Shown: positions 46,678 through 55,897 of the stretch, piece after piece
Layout: the number at the start of each line of letters is the position of its first letter
How positions within the stretch are numbered: position 1 is the first letter of the stretch
Source: Halioglobus maricola
Lineage (GTDB): Bacteria; Pseudomonadota; Gammaproteobacteria; Pseudomonadales; Halieaceae
Length of the DNA: 64,000 nt
NCBI RefSeq assembly: GCF_009388985.1
Contig: NZ_CP036422.1
Location: 1,316,501 to 1,380,500, forward strand
Direction: 5' to 3'
Made by a program: the position numbers and the translations under genes
Notes under the pieces: model-generated
Seen by the model: the letters and a program-made list of their open reading frames with translations, nothing else
What the model was told of the DNA's origin: nothing
The model's database searches: none

Positions 46678-48375
46678 GTGCGCAAATCCCGAAAGCTGAA
46701 AAAGCTCGAAAAGCAGATGTACCAAGCCGAGAGCTACGAGCAGTGGTGTGAAGCCGCTTCGGAGCACGACGAACTGAGTGGCGCCAAGCGCTGGCGCGAG
46801 GTTGACCAGACGACACAGTACGATTTCGCCCAGATTCGCCTGCGTCTGGACCGTTTGCGCAGTTTGCGTGCGCGCCATGATTATCATGGTCTCCTGTACA
46901 CCCTGAACGAGGGAATTCACGGCAATATGGGTGGCATGGGCCGCGCCAGCCTGTACCGCCGGGCCAATTTCGGTACCAAACGCCTTGTCGAACAATACAT
47001 TGATGAAATTGATGAATGCATGCGTCTGTTGGCAGAGTTGCCCGGCGACGTCATTGACGTACAGGAGAAGCTCGATTTCTTCTACCGCGCCAATATTTGC
47101 TTCGGTCGTTCCGCGCTTATGCTTTCGGGAGGAGGGGTTCTCGGTTTTTATCATCTGGGCGTTGTAAAAACCCTGATGGACCAGGGCCTGCTGCCGCGGG
47201 TGATCTCAGGTTCCAGCGCTGGCTCGATAATGGCCGGCGTTGTAGGTACCCATACAGACAAGGAACTGGAACACTTTTTCCTGCCTGCCAATGTGCATTT
47301 TGAGGCGGAACGTGAAGCGAGCGCTTTCACCAGCATGTTCTTTGGCTCGAACCCTCAGATCGATGTGGGTGACCTGGAGCGCCTGATCGCTCGCATGGTG
47401 CCGGACCTGACATTCCAGGAAGCCTATGAGAAAACAGGTCGCCAGATTAGCATTACCGTGGCGCCTTCAGAGCCGCATCAGCGCTCGCGCCTGTTGAATG
47501 CAATCACGTCGCCCAATGTGTTGATCCGCTCTGCCGTTATGGCTTCTTGCGCCGTACCCGGAGTGTTTCCGCCTGTTACGCTTATGGCCAAGAACATGCA
47601 TGGCGAAGCTCAGACGTATCTCCCTACACGCAAGTGGGTGGATGGATCTATCGCGGACGATTTGCCGGCCAAACGCCTGTCCCGTTTGTACAGCACTAAC
47701 CACTATATCGTCAGTATGGTTAACCCTATTGCCACCCCTTTCCTTGATCGCGATCAGGATCGCAGCGCTCTTGCGCGCGCTCTCGGTTCACTCGGCGCGG
47801 GGGTGGGTCGCGAGCTTTTGAATTTCTATCGAGGCATTGCCCAGAAACAGGGCGACACCTGGCCGCGCTTCAACTATATGCTCAATACCGTGCACGCTTT
47901 AATGGATCAGGACTACAGCGGGGATATCAATATCGTACCCAGCTTCAAGTGGTATAACCCCACCAAGTTGCTAGCGCACATCTCCGAAAACGATCTGATT
48001 GAGCTGATGGAAGGTGGTCAGCATTCTGCTTACCCGCAGGTGGAGCAGATTCGCCTGTGCACCCGGATTAGCCGTACCATGGAAGAGATCCTGCTGCGTT
48101 TCGAATCAGGCGACCTGCGCCCGGATGAGAAAGAATTTCATCGCCCCCGTGCATCTCGTCGACGCCCGCCGCCCAAACGTGCTGATCGCTCGGCACTGCG
48201 GGAACAGAGTGCCAGCGCAGAAAGCGAGAAGCCTGCACCGAAAAAGAAAAAGGCGGCTGCCAAACGAAAGGCTGTTCCCCGCAAGAAGGCCTCCGGAAAG
48301 CCGGCCTCCGGGAAGCCGGCCTCCGGGAAGCCGGCCTCCACAAAAAAGCCTGAGCCACCCGCTGAAGCGGCGTAA
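46678..48375 (+). CDS. Patatin-like phospholipase with DUF3336 N-terminus and basic tail
   Basis: 565 residues, GTG start. The N-terminal DUF3336 (triacylglycerol lipase) region covers about 1-140. The patatin core has an oxyanion loop 'SGGGVLGFYHLGVV' (150-163), nucleophile Ser180 in 'ISGSSAGSIMAG' and Asp322 in 'KWVDGSIADDLPAKRL', the Ser-Asp dyad. About 70 C-terminal residues are rich in Lys, Ala, Arg and Pro with (ASGKP)3 repeats, like histone-H1-type tails. It should hydrolyse acylglycerols or phospholipids; the role of the tail (membrane or nucleic acid binding) is unknown. The CBS gene follows 45 bases later. Confidence 0.9.
   Translation: MRKSRKLKKLEKQMYQAESYEQWCEAASEHDELSGAKRWREVDQTTQYDFAQIRLRLDRLRSLRARHDYHGLLYTLNEGIHGNMGGMGRASLYRRANFGTKRLVEQYIDEIDECMRLLAELPGDVIDVQEKLDFFYRANICFGRSALMLSGGGVLGFYHLGVVKTLMDQGLLPRVISGSSAGSIMAGVVGTHTDKELEHFFLPANVHFEAEREASAFTSMFFGSNPQIDVGDLERLIARMVPDLTFQEAYEKTGRQISITVAPSEPHQRSRLLNAITSPNVLIRSAVMASCAVPGVFPPVTLMAKNMHGEAQTYLPTRKWVDGSIADDLPAKRLSRLYSTNHYIVSMVNPIATPFLDRDQDRSALARALGSLGAGVGRELLNFYRGIAQKQGDTWPRFNYMLNTVHALMDQDYSGDINIVPSFKWYNPTKLLAHISENDLIELMEGGQHSAYPQVEQIRLCTRISRTMEEILLRFESGDLRPDEKEFHRPRASRRRPPPKRADRSALREQSASAESEKPAPKKKKAAAKRKAVPRKKASGKPASGKPASGKPASTKKPEPPAEAA
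48288..48339 (+). repeat. 15-base tandem repeat in the patatin tail, 3.5 copies
   Basis: GGCCTCCGGGAAGCC is repeated at 48288-48302 (one mismatch), 48303-48317 and 48318-48332, with a partial copy to 48339. It encodes ASGKP units. The near identity of the copies suggests recent slippage and probable length variation. Confidence 0.85.
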
Positions 48376-48420
48376 GCCTGCTATAGTAGGGTGAAAGGCT
48401 CATAACACCGGAGTATACCT

Positions 48421-48849
48421 ATGCCAGGACCTAGCGTTATAAGTGATTGCATGCGCCGCAATCCCCTGACGATTGGCAGTGATGCCCACCTTGTCGAGGC
48501 AATAGAAACCATTGTTGAGTACAAGCTCACTGGTCTTACTGTGACTGACGCCCAGGGCAATGCCGTGGGTATTCTCTCTGAACTCGATTGCATTAAAGCT
48601 GTGCTGACTGCGGTGTATAACGATGGCGATCCCGAGCACTCTCTGGTCAAAGATGCGATGAGTACGGATCTATCTACCTGCTCACCCCAGGACGGGATTG
48701 TTGAAGTTGCCCAGTCAATGCTGGACACACGACAGCGTCGCAGGCCTGTGCTGGACAATGGCAAACTGGTCGGTCAGGTCAGCTCCAGCAACATTCTATG
48801 GGCGCTGATGGAGCATTCGCGGCGCAAGGTTCATCTCACGCCCAAATGA
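48421..48849 (+). CDS. CBS-domain protein
   Basis: 142 residues forming one pair of CBS domains (Bateman module): 'VISDCMRRNPLTIGSDAHLVEAIETIVEYKLTGLTVTD' (in parts) and 'VKDAMSTDLSTCSPQDGIVEVAQSMLDTRQRRRPVLDNGKLVGQVSSSNIL' (in parts). Such modules bind adenosine nucleotides and act as sensors. No catalytic domain is attached. It follows the patatin gene by 45 bases and may be cotranscribed. A target cannot be named. Confidence 0.88.
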   Translation: MPGPSVISDCMRRNPLTIGSDAHLVEAIETIVEYKLTGLTVTDAQGNAVGILSELDCIKAVLTAVYNDGDPEHSLVKDAMSTDLSTCSPQDGIVEVAQSMLDTRQRRRPVLDNGKLVGQVSSSNILWALMEHSRRKVHLTPK

Positions 48850-48878
48850 TGGGATGTCTGGGGCAGGTTTGCCCGGCT

Positions 48879-50432
48879 TCAGCCAATCCCTCTTCCGGCA
48901 TCTGCCCAGTAGGGCTCTCTGAGGATCTTCTTCAGAATTTTGCCCGAGGGATTGCGCGGTAATTCTTCGACGATTTCCAGTTTTCGCGGGATCTTGTAAC
49001 CGGCAATGTGCTCCCGGCAGAATGCCACCATCTCCTCGGCCTCGAGACTCGCATCCTCTGCCAGCACTACGAAAGCAAGTAGTGCCTCGCCAAACTTTTC
49101 ATCCGGTACGCCGATCACGGCGACGTCCTGTACTGCCTCGTGTTTCGCGAGCGCATTTTCTACCTCCACTGGATAGATATTCTCGCCGCCACTGACCACC
49201 ATGTCTTTCATGCGGTCTTTTAGGTACAAATAGCCTTCCTCGTCCATATAGCCCGCGTCACCCGTGTGCACCCAGCCGTCGGTGAGATTGGCCGCAGTGG
49301 CCTCGGGAAGATTGTAGTAGGAGAGCATGTTTGTATCGGAGTGAAGCCAGATCTCCCCGATGTCCCCCGTCGGTACTTCTGCGCCTGCCGAGTCGACAAC
49401 CTTGGCCTTACCTCCCACTGAGGGGCGACCGCAGGAACGCAGTAGTTCGGGGCGACCATCCAGCGCTTTGCGATGGTCGTCGGCGGTGAGGTTCACCACG
49501 GTGCCGGTGGTTTCGGTCATGCCGTACATCTGGATGAAGTCGCACTGGAAAATGTCCAGCGCGCGGCGCAGGACAGATTCCGAAATAGGCGATGCTCCGT
49601 AAAAAACCTGCTTCAGTTTGCTGAAGTCACGTTGTTCAATGTTGGGCAACTGCAGTACCGCCATAATCATAGCGGGCACCATAAAAATGTTGTTAACGCC
49701 GTGTGTTTCGATGTCGTCCACGATGCGTGCTGGGTCGAACACCCGGTGCATCAGGGTGTGCATGCCGTGGCTGACGTTGTAGACGATCGAGCCTGTGCCG
49801 CCAATATGGAACATAGGAGCACATAGAATGGTGGAGTATCCGGGGCTGGGCCGATGCGGCGTTGCCGCGGTATTCATTGCGGCCAGAGACAGCATATTGA
49901 AGTGTGAGCTGACCACACCTTTGGGGTTGCCTGTGGTGCCGCTGGTATAGAGCTGGACAAAGGCAGAGTTTGGGCTGATTTCCCGCTCGGGATTGGTCGC
50001 GGGGAAATTGGCACTCCATGTATCGAGTATGAGCGTGTTCTCAAAACCCTGGGAAATCACGCTTATGTTGCTATCGACCTGGCTGCGAAGTTCGCCAAGA
50101 GTGTCACCCATGCCGTCGAGCGCGAGCAGTGCGCGACAATTCGCATCATCAATGATATAGGCGAGTTCGGCTGGCGCCAGGCGGTAGTTGAGAGAGACGC
50201 TTACGGCGCCGATTTTACTGGTCGCCATATACAGTAACAGGTGCGCGAGATCGTTTTCACCGAGAATACCCACGCGTTCGCCCGCATCTACCCCAAGGCT
50301 GAGCAAGCCATGTGCCAGGCGATTGGCGCGCGCGTTCACCTCGCCGTAGCTATAAGTGGCACCCTCAGAAGATAGGCAGTGAAGGTCAGGCATATTGCGC
50401 CCGTAGTACTCGAGGTAGTGATGTACCAGCAT
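48879..50432 (-). CDS. AMP-dependent long-chain acyl-CoA synthetase
   Basis: 517 residues from ATG 50432 (MLVHHYLEYYGRNMPD); the frame is open for 68 codons further but that part does not resemble the family. Motifs: 'LYTSGTTGNPKGVVSSHFNM' (ATP loop), 'MYGMTETTGTVVNL', 'WVHTGDAGYMDEEGYLYLKDRMKDMVVSGGENIYPVEVENAL' (in parts) and 'LPRNPSGKILKKILR' (catalytic Lys). It is closest in style to fatty-acyl-CoA ligases of the FadD3/FadD13 type. It is divergent from the AI-2E gene across 187 bases and stands 29 bases from the convergent CBS gene. Confidence 0.92.
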   Translation of the reverse strand: MLVHHYLEYYGRNMPDLHCLSSEGATYSYGEVNARANRLAHGLLSLGVDAGERVGILGENDLAHLLLYMATSKIGAVSVSLNYRLAPAELAYIIDDANCRALLALDGMGDTLGELRSQVDSNISVISQGFENTLILDTWSANFPATNPEREISPNSAFVQLYTSGTTGNPKGVVSSHFNMLSLAAMNTAATPHRPSPGYSTILCAPMFHIGGTGSIVYNVSHGMHTLMHRVFDPARIVDDIETHGVNNIFMVPAMIMAVLQLPNIEQRDFSKLKQVFYGASPISESVLRRALDIFQCDFIQMYGMTETTGTVVNLTADDHRKALDGRPELLRSCGRPSVGGKAKVVDSAGAEVPTGDIGEIWLHSDTNMLSYYNLPEATAANLTDGWVHTGDAGYMDEEGYLYLKDRMKDMVVSGGENIYPVEVENALAKHEAVQDVAVIGVPDEKFGEALLAFVVLAEDASLEAEEMVAFCREHIAGYKIPRKLEIVEELPRNPSGKILKKILREPYWADAGRGIG

Positions 50433-50619
50433 GGTCGTTATCGGGCCTGTTATTAGCGAATTTTGTGGCTCAAGAGTTTGGTGGTGCGGGCCCCAAGTGT
50501 CAATCCATCTGGCGTTACATTTGTAGTGCCAGAAGTTGCCGAAGCGCGCTACACTAACGATAAATAATGCAGACTGCTTCAGCCCGCGGCTAGCAATTTT
50601 CAATAATAGAGGAATAAAC

Positions 50620-51747
50620 ATGAGTGATAGCGACAAGCTTGGTCACGCTATGACCGTTCAGGAATTTACCGATGCCTTGATCCGTGTGAGTCTCATCGCA
50701 TTGATGGTCATCTTGTCGTTTCAGGTTTTCAGCCCCTTTATGAGCCTTATGATCTGGGCCCTTATTCTGGCGGTGACGATCTACCCTCTGCACCAGAGCC
50801 TCGCTCAAAAGCTGGGCGGTAATCAGGGTCGGGCTTCGACAATTATTGTGTTGATTGGATTGTTTGGCATTGGTATCCCCATGGTCTTACTGGGGAGTTC
50901 AATCGCCGAGCACGCCACCTCAGTTGCAGACCGTTATCAGGCGGGAACGCTTCATCTGAAACCGCCGAAAGAAACAGTGGCGGACTGGCCGGTGGTCGGA
51001 GAGGATGTCTATAAGGCATGGTCAGCCGCGTCTGCTAACCTTCCCGCGTTTATTGAAGCGAACAAGACCTCCATCGAATCGCTGGTCAGTAGCGGAATGG
51101 CCGCTGCCAAGAGCACCGTTGGCACGGTTTTCCTGTTCCTCGGAGCGCTTATTGTCGCCGGTATTATGATGGCCTTCGGCGAGAGTGGCAGTGCTGCCAT
51201 GGACAGCATTATCGTCCGCATCGTGGGACCAAAACACGGTAGTGAGGTGCATACCCTGGCAACCATGACAACCCGCTCAGTGGCAGCGGGCGTGCTCGGT
51301 GTGGCCTTTATTCAGGCCGTGTTGGTTGGCGTGGGTTTCCTGGCTGCAGGAGTCCCGGTTGCCGGGCTACTGGCCCTGGTGGTGTTGCTGCTGGCGATCA
51401 TGCAGCTGCCGGCTACCCTGGTGATTATTCCAGTGATTATCTGGTTATTTAAGGCCAGTGATCACTCTCAAGTGATGAATATTATCTGGTCAATATACCT
51501 GCTGGCTGCCGGCCTTTCGGATAACTTCCTCAAGCCTATGCTCCTCGGTCGCGGTGTTGATGCGCCCATGCCGGTGATATTGCTGGGCGCCCTGGGTGGC
51601 ATGATGTCCATGGGCTTTGTCGGCCTGTTCGTTGGCGCCGTGGTGCTGGCGGTGGGTTATCAGCTGTTCATGAAGTGGGTTGCCATGCACGAGGCAGAAG
51701 AGGCGGCGGAAGCGGCAGCGGCTACCGAGGCTGAGGCGACTGAATGA
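50620..51747 (+). CDS. AI-2E family transporter (PerM-like)
   Basis: 375 residues from ATG 50620, which has AGAGGA nine bases ahead; an upstream ATG at 50536 is unlikely. Seven or eight hydrophobic helices, including 'VSLIALMVILSFQVFSPFMSLMIWALILAVTIYPLH' (in parts) and 'FLAAGVPVAGLLALVVLLLAIMQLPATLVIIPVIIWLF' (in parts), match the UPF0118/AI-2E family. Members include autoinducer-2 exporters and Na+/H+ antiporters, so function is open. The C-terminus is an acidic Ala/Glu tail. The next gene, an outer-membrane factor, overlaps by 4 bases (ATGA). Confidence 0.88.
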   Translation: MSDSDKLGHAMTVQEFTDALIRVSLIALMVILSFQVFSPFMSLMIWALILAVTIYPLHQSLAQKLGGNQGRASTIIVLIGLFGIGIPMVLLGSSIAEHATSVADRYQAGTLHLKPPKETVADWPVVGEDVYKAWSAASANLPAFIEANKTSIESLVSSGMAAAKSTVGTVFLFLGALIVAGIMMAFGESGSAAMDSIIVRIVGPKHGSEVHTLATMTTRSVAAGVLGVAFIQAVLVGVGFLAAGVPVAGLLALVVLLLAIMQLPATLVIIPVIIWLFKASDHSQVMNIIWSIYLLAAGLSDNFLKPMLLGRGVDAPMPVILLGALGGMMSMGFVGLFVGAVVLAVGYQLFMKWVAMHEAEEAAEAAAATEAEATE

Positions 51748-53264
51748 GCCGAACGGCGAAAGCGCTGGCCACGGGATGTGCCCTGCTGGCGCTGCAGGCC
51801 TGCACCACACTGGGGCCAGACTATGAAGAGCCCACAGTAGATTGGCTGCAGACCTGGGAAACAGATCTATACGGTCAGACATTGTCCACCTCGGGCGAGA
51901 GCGACGACCTCAGTTTCTGGTGGTCGGCTCTTAACGATCCGGTTCTCAATGAGTTAATTGCGACCGCGAGGACTGAAAACCCCACGCTGCGTCTTGCCGG
52001 CTTGTCCGTACTGGAAAGTAGGGCAGTGCTCGGTGTCGCCAGCGGCTTGCAATATCCTCAGGTGCAACGCGCCAGTGGTTCCTGGGCTCGATCTGATAGC
52101 TGGCCTACGGAGGGAGATAACTCTGGTGATCGCTCTGACCTCAATGCCTACAACGCCGGCTTTGACGTTGCCTGGGAAGCCGATTTCTGGGGTAAGTATC
52201 GCCGCGGCGTAGAATCCGCCGATGCCGCTTTCTTCGCTTCAGTTACTAATCAGCAGAATGCCCAGGTACTTCTGGCAGCGCAGGTAGCCCAGGCGTACTT
52301 TGCCTGGCGCACCACAGCACGGTTGATCGATATCGCCAAGGAAAACGCGGCGTTGCAAGAGCGCAGCCTGGATATCACCACCAAACTGTATGAGAGTGGC
52401 CAGTCGGCTGAGCTGGATGTGCAGCAGGCTCGCACTCAGTATCTGGCGACACTTTCTTCTATTCCGAATTTCGAGATCAGCCTGCAACAGATTGCTAATG
52501 CGCTGGCCATTTTGTTGGGCCGCGAGCCCGGCAATATTCCCGAGTTGGAGGGTGTGCCGGCGACGCTGCCAAGTCTGAACCCGATCTTCATTGATGCTTA
52601 CCCGGCGGCCTTGTTGATGCGCCGACCCGACGTGCGCACTGCTGCCTGGACTGTCGCCGCCCAATCTGCACAGATTGGCGTTGCCAAGGCTGACTTGTAC
52701 CCTTCAATTTCGCTGTTTGGCACCATCGGTTGGTCGGGTAACTCCTTGGACGCAACGAACGATACTCTGACCACGGGCTTTGGCCCCAGTTTTACCTGGA
52801 ACCTGTTTAACTACGATCGTATCGAGAATCAGGTAAGGATCCAGGACGTGCGTTTACAGCAGACTATTGAGGCATACCAACTCACGGTGCTGGCAGCCGC
52901 ATCGGAGATCGATAACGCAGCCATCAGTGTCGTCAAAACCCGCGACCAGCAAGAGCTTCTAGCTACAGCGCTGGAAGCCGCAGAACGCTCCCTGGTGCTT
53001 TCTACCAAGCGTTATCAGGAAGGCTATTCAGATTTCCAGCGTGTGCTCACGGCCCAGCAGTCTCGCGCTGCTCGCTCTTCTGCTTACGTTGCCAACCAGG
53101 GCGAGCACATCAGCTCTGTGATTGATTTTTATAAAGCTCTCGGTGGTGGATGGAAGCCGGCAACTGCGGATGACCTTGTCCCGGCTGAGCTACGTCAGAT
53201 CATGGAAGAGCGAACAGATTGGGACGGGATGTTGGATGATCCTGCGCCCGTGCCCGCGCAATAA
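51744..53264 (+). CDS. Outer-membrane efflux lipoprotein (OprM/NodT type)
   Basis: 506 residues with lipobox 'LLALQAC' (Cys20). 'LGPDYEEPTVDW' after it and paired repeats ('QVAQAYFAWRTTARLIDIAKENAALQERSLDITTKLYESGQSAELDVQQARTQ' in parts; 'ATALEAAERSLVLSTKRYQEGYSDFQRVLTAQQS' in parts) are typical trimeric TolC-like channels. It supplies the outer-membrane exit for the HlyD-type adaptor encoded 21 bases downstream. Confidence 0.94.
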   Translation: MSRTAKALATGCALLALQACTTLGPDYEEPTVDWLQTWETDLYGQTLSTSGESDDLSFWWSALNDPVLNELIATARTENPTLRLAGLSVLESRAVLGVASGLQYPQVQRASGSWARSDSWPTEGDNSGDRSDLNAYNAGFDVAWEADFWGKYRRGVESADAAFFASVTNQQNAQVLLAAQVAQAYFAWRTTARLIDIAKENAALQERSLDITTKLYESGQSAELDVQQARTQYLATLSSIPNFEISLQQIANALAILLGREPGNIPELEGVPATLPSLNPIFIDAYPAALLMRRPDVRTAAWTVAAQSAQIGVAKADLYPSISLFGTIGWSGNSLDATNDTLTTGFGPSFTWNLFNYDRIENQVRIQDVRLQQTIEAYQLTVLAAASEIDNAAISVVKTRDQQELLATALEAAERSLVLSTKRYQEGYSDFQRVLTAQQSRAARSSAYVANQGEHISSVIDFYKALGGGWKPATADDLVPAELRQIMEERTDWDGMLDDPAPVPAQ

Positions 53265-53285
53265 GACAACTAGGTTAGGTGAAGA

Positions 53286-54416
53286 ATGAGTGAAACCAAG
53301 GGCAAACCAGAGCAGCAGCCGAGCGACGAGAGTGCTGGCGAAGGTGTAAAGAAAGGCGGCATCGCGATTGTCGTTGTGATTTTGCTTAGTCTCAGCTGGT
53401 ACCTCTCCTCGGATCGTTACACACCTTATACAACGCAGGCGCGTGTGCAGGGTTACGTGATTGGAGTTGCTCCGCAGGTGTCGGGTGTGGTCACCGAAGT
53501 ACTGGTGGAAGGTAACCAGCGCGTTGAAGCAGGAGAGCCGCTATTTCAGATTGATACTTCCCAATATGAAATAGCGCTGACCAAAGCTCGTTCGGACTAC
53601 CAGAATGCGCTGAGTCAAGTAGATGCGGGCGATGCCGCGGTTGAGGCAGCGAGGGCGAACCTGAGTGCAGCGCAGGCCAATCTCGAGAAGGCCCAGAAAG
53701 ATACAGACCGGCTCCAGCGTCTCTATGATGAGGATCCGGGGACGATTTCAACCCGGCGTCTGGAGGTCTCCCAGGCGACGTTAGACCAGTCCAAGGCGGC
53801 GGTGGTTGCTGCCAGAGCAACAATACAGCAGGCAATTAACGCCAAGGGCGGGGACTCCTCAGAGGAGATGAATACCATTCTGGCCATCGCCCGCACGGGC
53901 GTGGAGAAGGCCGAATTGGATTTGGCCTACACCACAGTAACGGCTACCGATCGCGGTGAGATTACCGATTTGAAAGTTGATGTGGGTGTATTTGCCGGCG
54001 CAGGTCACCCAGTGATGACCCTGATATCACTCAGCGATGTCTGGATCCAGGCTGAATTTACCGAGAACAACCTGGGTCATATGACCCAGGGAACTCCAGT
54101 GGAAATTGTATTTGATTCCCTACCTGGCCAGGTATTTCATGGCCAGGTCAGCAATATCGGTCTGGGTATAGCTTCCAGTCAGCCCACCCAGCCCGGTACA
54201 TTGCCCAGTATCGACAATAATCGAGACTGGTTGCGCCAATCCCAGCGCTTCCCGGTAAATGTGAAGTTCGACCCCCGACAGAACGAGGCGTTGCTGGGCC
54301 AGTTACGTATTGGTGGCCAGGCCGCAGTGATAGCCTACAGTGAGGGCGCCTGGCTGACTAAAATGCTCGGCCATATTTACATCCGATTTATGAGCATCAT
54401 GTCCTACGCCTACTAG
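53286..54416 (+). CDS. HlyD family secretion adaptor (EmrA/AaeA type)
   Basis: 376 residues. One N-terminal helix ('GGIAIVVVILLSLSWYL', about 24-40), then 'TTQARVQGYVIGVAPQVSGVVTEVLVEGNQRVEAGEPLFQID' (in parts), a coiled coil rich in Ala/Glu/Lys, and 'YTTVTATDRGEITDLKVDVGVFAGAGHPVMTLI' (in parts). It would connect an inner-membrane pump to the lipoprotein channel encoded upstream. The DUF2955 gene starts 6 bases after it. Confidence 0.93.
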   Translation: MSETKGKPEQQPSDESAGEGVKKGGIAIVVVILLSLSWYLSSDRYTPYTTQARVQGYVIGVAPQVSGVVTEVLVEGNQRVEAGEPLFQIDTSQYEIALTKARSDYQNALSQVDAGDAAVEAARANLSAAQANLEKAQKDTDRLQRLYDEDPGTISTRRLEVSQATLDQSKAAVVAARATIQQAINAKGGDSSEEMNTILAIARTGVEKAELDLAYTTVTATDRGEITDLKVDVGVFAGAGHPVMTLISLSDVWIQAEFTENNLGHMTQGTPVEIVFDSLPGQVFHGQVSNIGLGIASSQPTQPGTLPSIDNNRDWLRQSQRFPVNVKFDPRQNEALLGQLRIGGQAAVIAYSEGAWLTKMLGHIYIRFMSIMSYAY

Positions 54417-54422
54417 GGCGGG

Positions 54423-55457
54423 GTGATCACCATGCATATCGGCGCAAGGCGCGTATTCCGGCTCAGCTTCAATGTTTCGCTGGCCCTTGTGGCAGGGTAC
54501 TCACTGGCCCTGAGTATGCCGTTTATGGCGCCCTTGTTCGCCTTTATGCTGGCAGCTCAACCCAAGCCACCGCCTGGCTTTAAAGGCCTGATAGTGACAC
54601 CGCTGTTGGTGGCAATATTTCTCGGCGTAGGCCTGTTGATTACCCCGATGCTGACGCATTACCCGTTTGTAGGTCTGTTGCTGGTGTTTCTGGGTTTATT
54701 GGTCGCGAACTACGCAACGCTCAATCTAGGCAAGGGGCCGGTAGGTGCATTGCTTGTTGTCGGGCTTACGCTGATCACGATGATGGGCCAGCTAAGTTAT
54801 GCGCTCGCGATGTTGCTGATTCAGGAAATGATGATCTGCATCGCGATTGCCATTGTCTGCCAGTGGGGGGTTTATCCCTTTTTCCCGGAAACAGATGCCG
54901 CAGCTCCTGAGCCACCGACGCCTGAGCCTCAGGAATCCGCTTGGCTTGCCGCCCGGGCGACGCTGATCGTCTTTCCCGCCTATCTTCTGGGCTTGACGAA
55001 TCCCACGTTCTACGCGCCGATAATTATGAAGTCAGTTGCCCTCGGACAGCAGGCTGAAGAGACGTCGGTAAAAGGTGCTGGTGCAGAACTACTCGGCTCC
55101 ACGATGATGGCGGGGTTTTTGGCAGTAATTTTTTGGGGTTGCCTGAAGCTCACGCCCAATTTGTGGATGTTCTTTTTGTGGATGCTGATATTTAGTGTGT
55201 TCATTGTTTCGCGGCTGTATGGAGTGGTGCCAACTCGGCGTGCACCTTCCTACTGGCAAAACGTGTTAATTACGCTGTTAATCTTTGTCGGGCCAGCAGT
55301 GGCGGACAGTGCGAATGGCAAGGATCCAACCACGGCCTTTTTGGTTCGGTTTGGCCTGTTCCTGTTAGTGACCCTATACGCCTGGGGTGCTCTTGTTTTT
55401 CTGGATAATCTCAAACGGCGTCAACAACAGAAAAAACTGTTAATGGAGGCACCCTAA
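54423..55457 (+). CDS. DUF2955 (FUSC/AaeB-like) membrane protein
   Basis: 344 residues, GTG start (ATG 54432 is an alternative). Two blocks of helices: 'VFRLSFNVSLALVAGYSLALSMPFMAPLFAFMLAAQP' (in parts), 'LLITPMLTHYPFVGLLLVFLGLLVANYATLNLG' (in parts), then a soluble linker and a second block from 'LIVFPAYLLGLTNP' onward. DUF2955 is related to the aromatic-acid exporter family, which works with HlyD adaptors, so this is the probable inner-membrane pump of the set. The stop overlaps the next ATG by one base. Confidence 0.85.
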   Translation: MITMHIGARRVFRLSFNVSLALVAGYSLALSMPFMAPLFAFMLAAQPKPPPGFKGLIVTPLLVAIFLGVGLLITPMLTHYPFVGLLLVFLGLLVANYATLNLGKGPVGALLVVGLTLITMMGQLSYALAMLLIQEMMICIAIAIVCQWGVYPFFPETDAAAPEPPTPEPQESAWLAARATLIVFPAYLLGLTNPTFYAPIIMKSVALGQQAEETSVKGAGAELLGSTMMAGFLAVIFWGCLKLTPNLWMFFLWMLIFSVFIVSRLYGVVPTRRAPSYWQNVLITLLIFVGPAVADSANGKDPTTAFLVRFGLFLLVTLYAWGALVFLDNLKRRQQQKKLLMEAP

Positions 55458-55897
55458 TGCTCAATCTGATTATTGGAATGGGGGTCATGGTTATTTGCCT
55501 GTTCGTTCAGGCTTTACTGGTCGTTTTGTCGATTGGTTTTTACGCTAGACACCGGGATCCGGAAAGCGGCCCATCGTTTTTCAGCACGCTTGGCGTGATT
55601 AGCGGTGTCATGCTGGTCTTGGTGATGGGGAATTTTATTCAGATCGCTATTTGGGCAGCGCTGTTCATTCAACTCGACGAGTTCACCGACTTTTACACCG
55701 CGTTCTATCATTCTGCAGTGAACTTCGCCACGTTGGGCTACGGTGATATCGTGATGAGTGAGGAGCATCGTATTCTCGGACCGTTGCAGTCGGTGAATGG
55801 TGTGCTGATGGTGGGCGTGTCTACGGCAGTGATGATGTCGTCGCTGCAGGATGCATTGCGGCGCATCCGTGAGTCACGTGAGGGCGTTGAAGGCTGA
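55457..55897 (+). CDS. Two-helix ion-channel protein, potassium type
   Basis: 146 residues with hydrophobic segments 'LIIGMGVMVICLFVQALLVVLSIGF' (in parts), 'VISGVMLVLVMGNFIQIAIWAALFIQL' (in parts) and 'GVLMVGVSTAVMMSSLQDAL', and a pore loop with selectivity-filter Thr92-Leu-Gly-Tyr-Gly-Asp97. This is the Ion_trans_2 K+ channel pattern without an RCK domain. It is the last gene of a five-gene membrane operon and overlaps the DUF2955 gene by one base. Its link to an efflux pump is unusual. Confidence 0.85.
   Translation: MLNLIIGMGVMVICLFVQALLVVLSIGFYARHRDPESGPSFFSTLGVISGVMLVLVMGNFIQIAIWAALFIQLDEFTDFYTAFYHSAVNFATLGYGDIVMSEEHRILGPLQSVNGVLMVGVSTAVMMSSLQDALRRIRESREGVEG

Noticed and set aside
48288..48339. 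GC-rich repeat as a possible REP or attachment site
   Set aside because: It is in frame in a protein tail and encodes a clear ASGKP period.
48861..48874. GGGCA-GGTT-TGCCC hairpin between the CBS and acyl-CoA synthetase genes
   Set aside because: The stem is only five bases and lacks a T-run, so I do not call a terminator.
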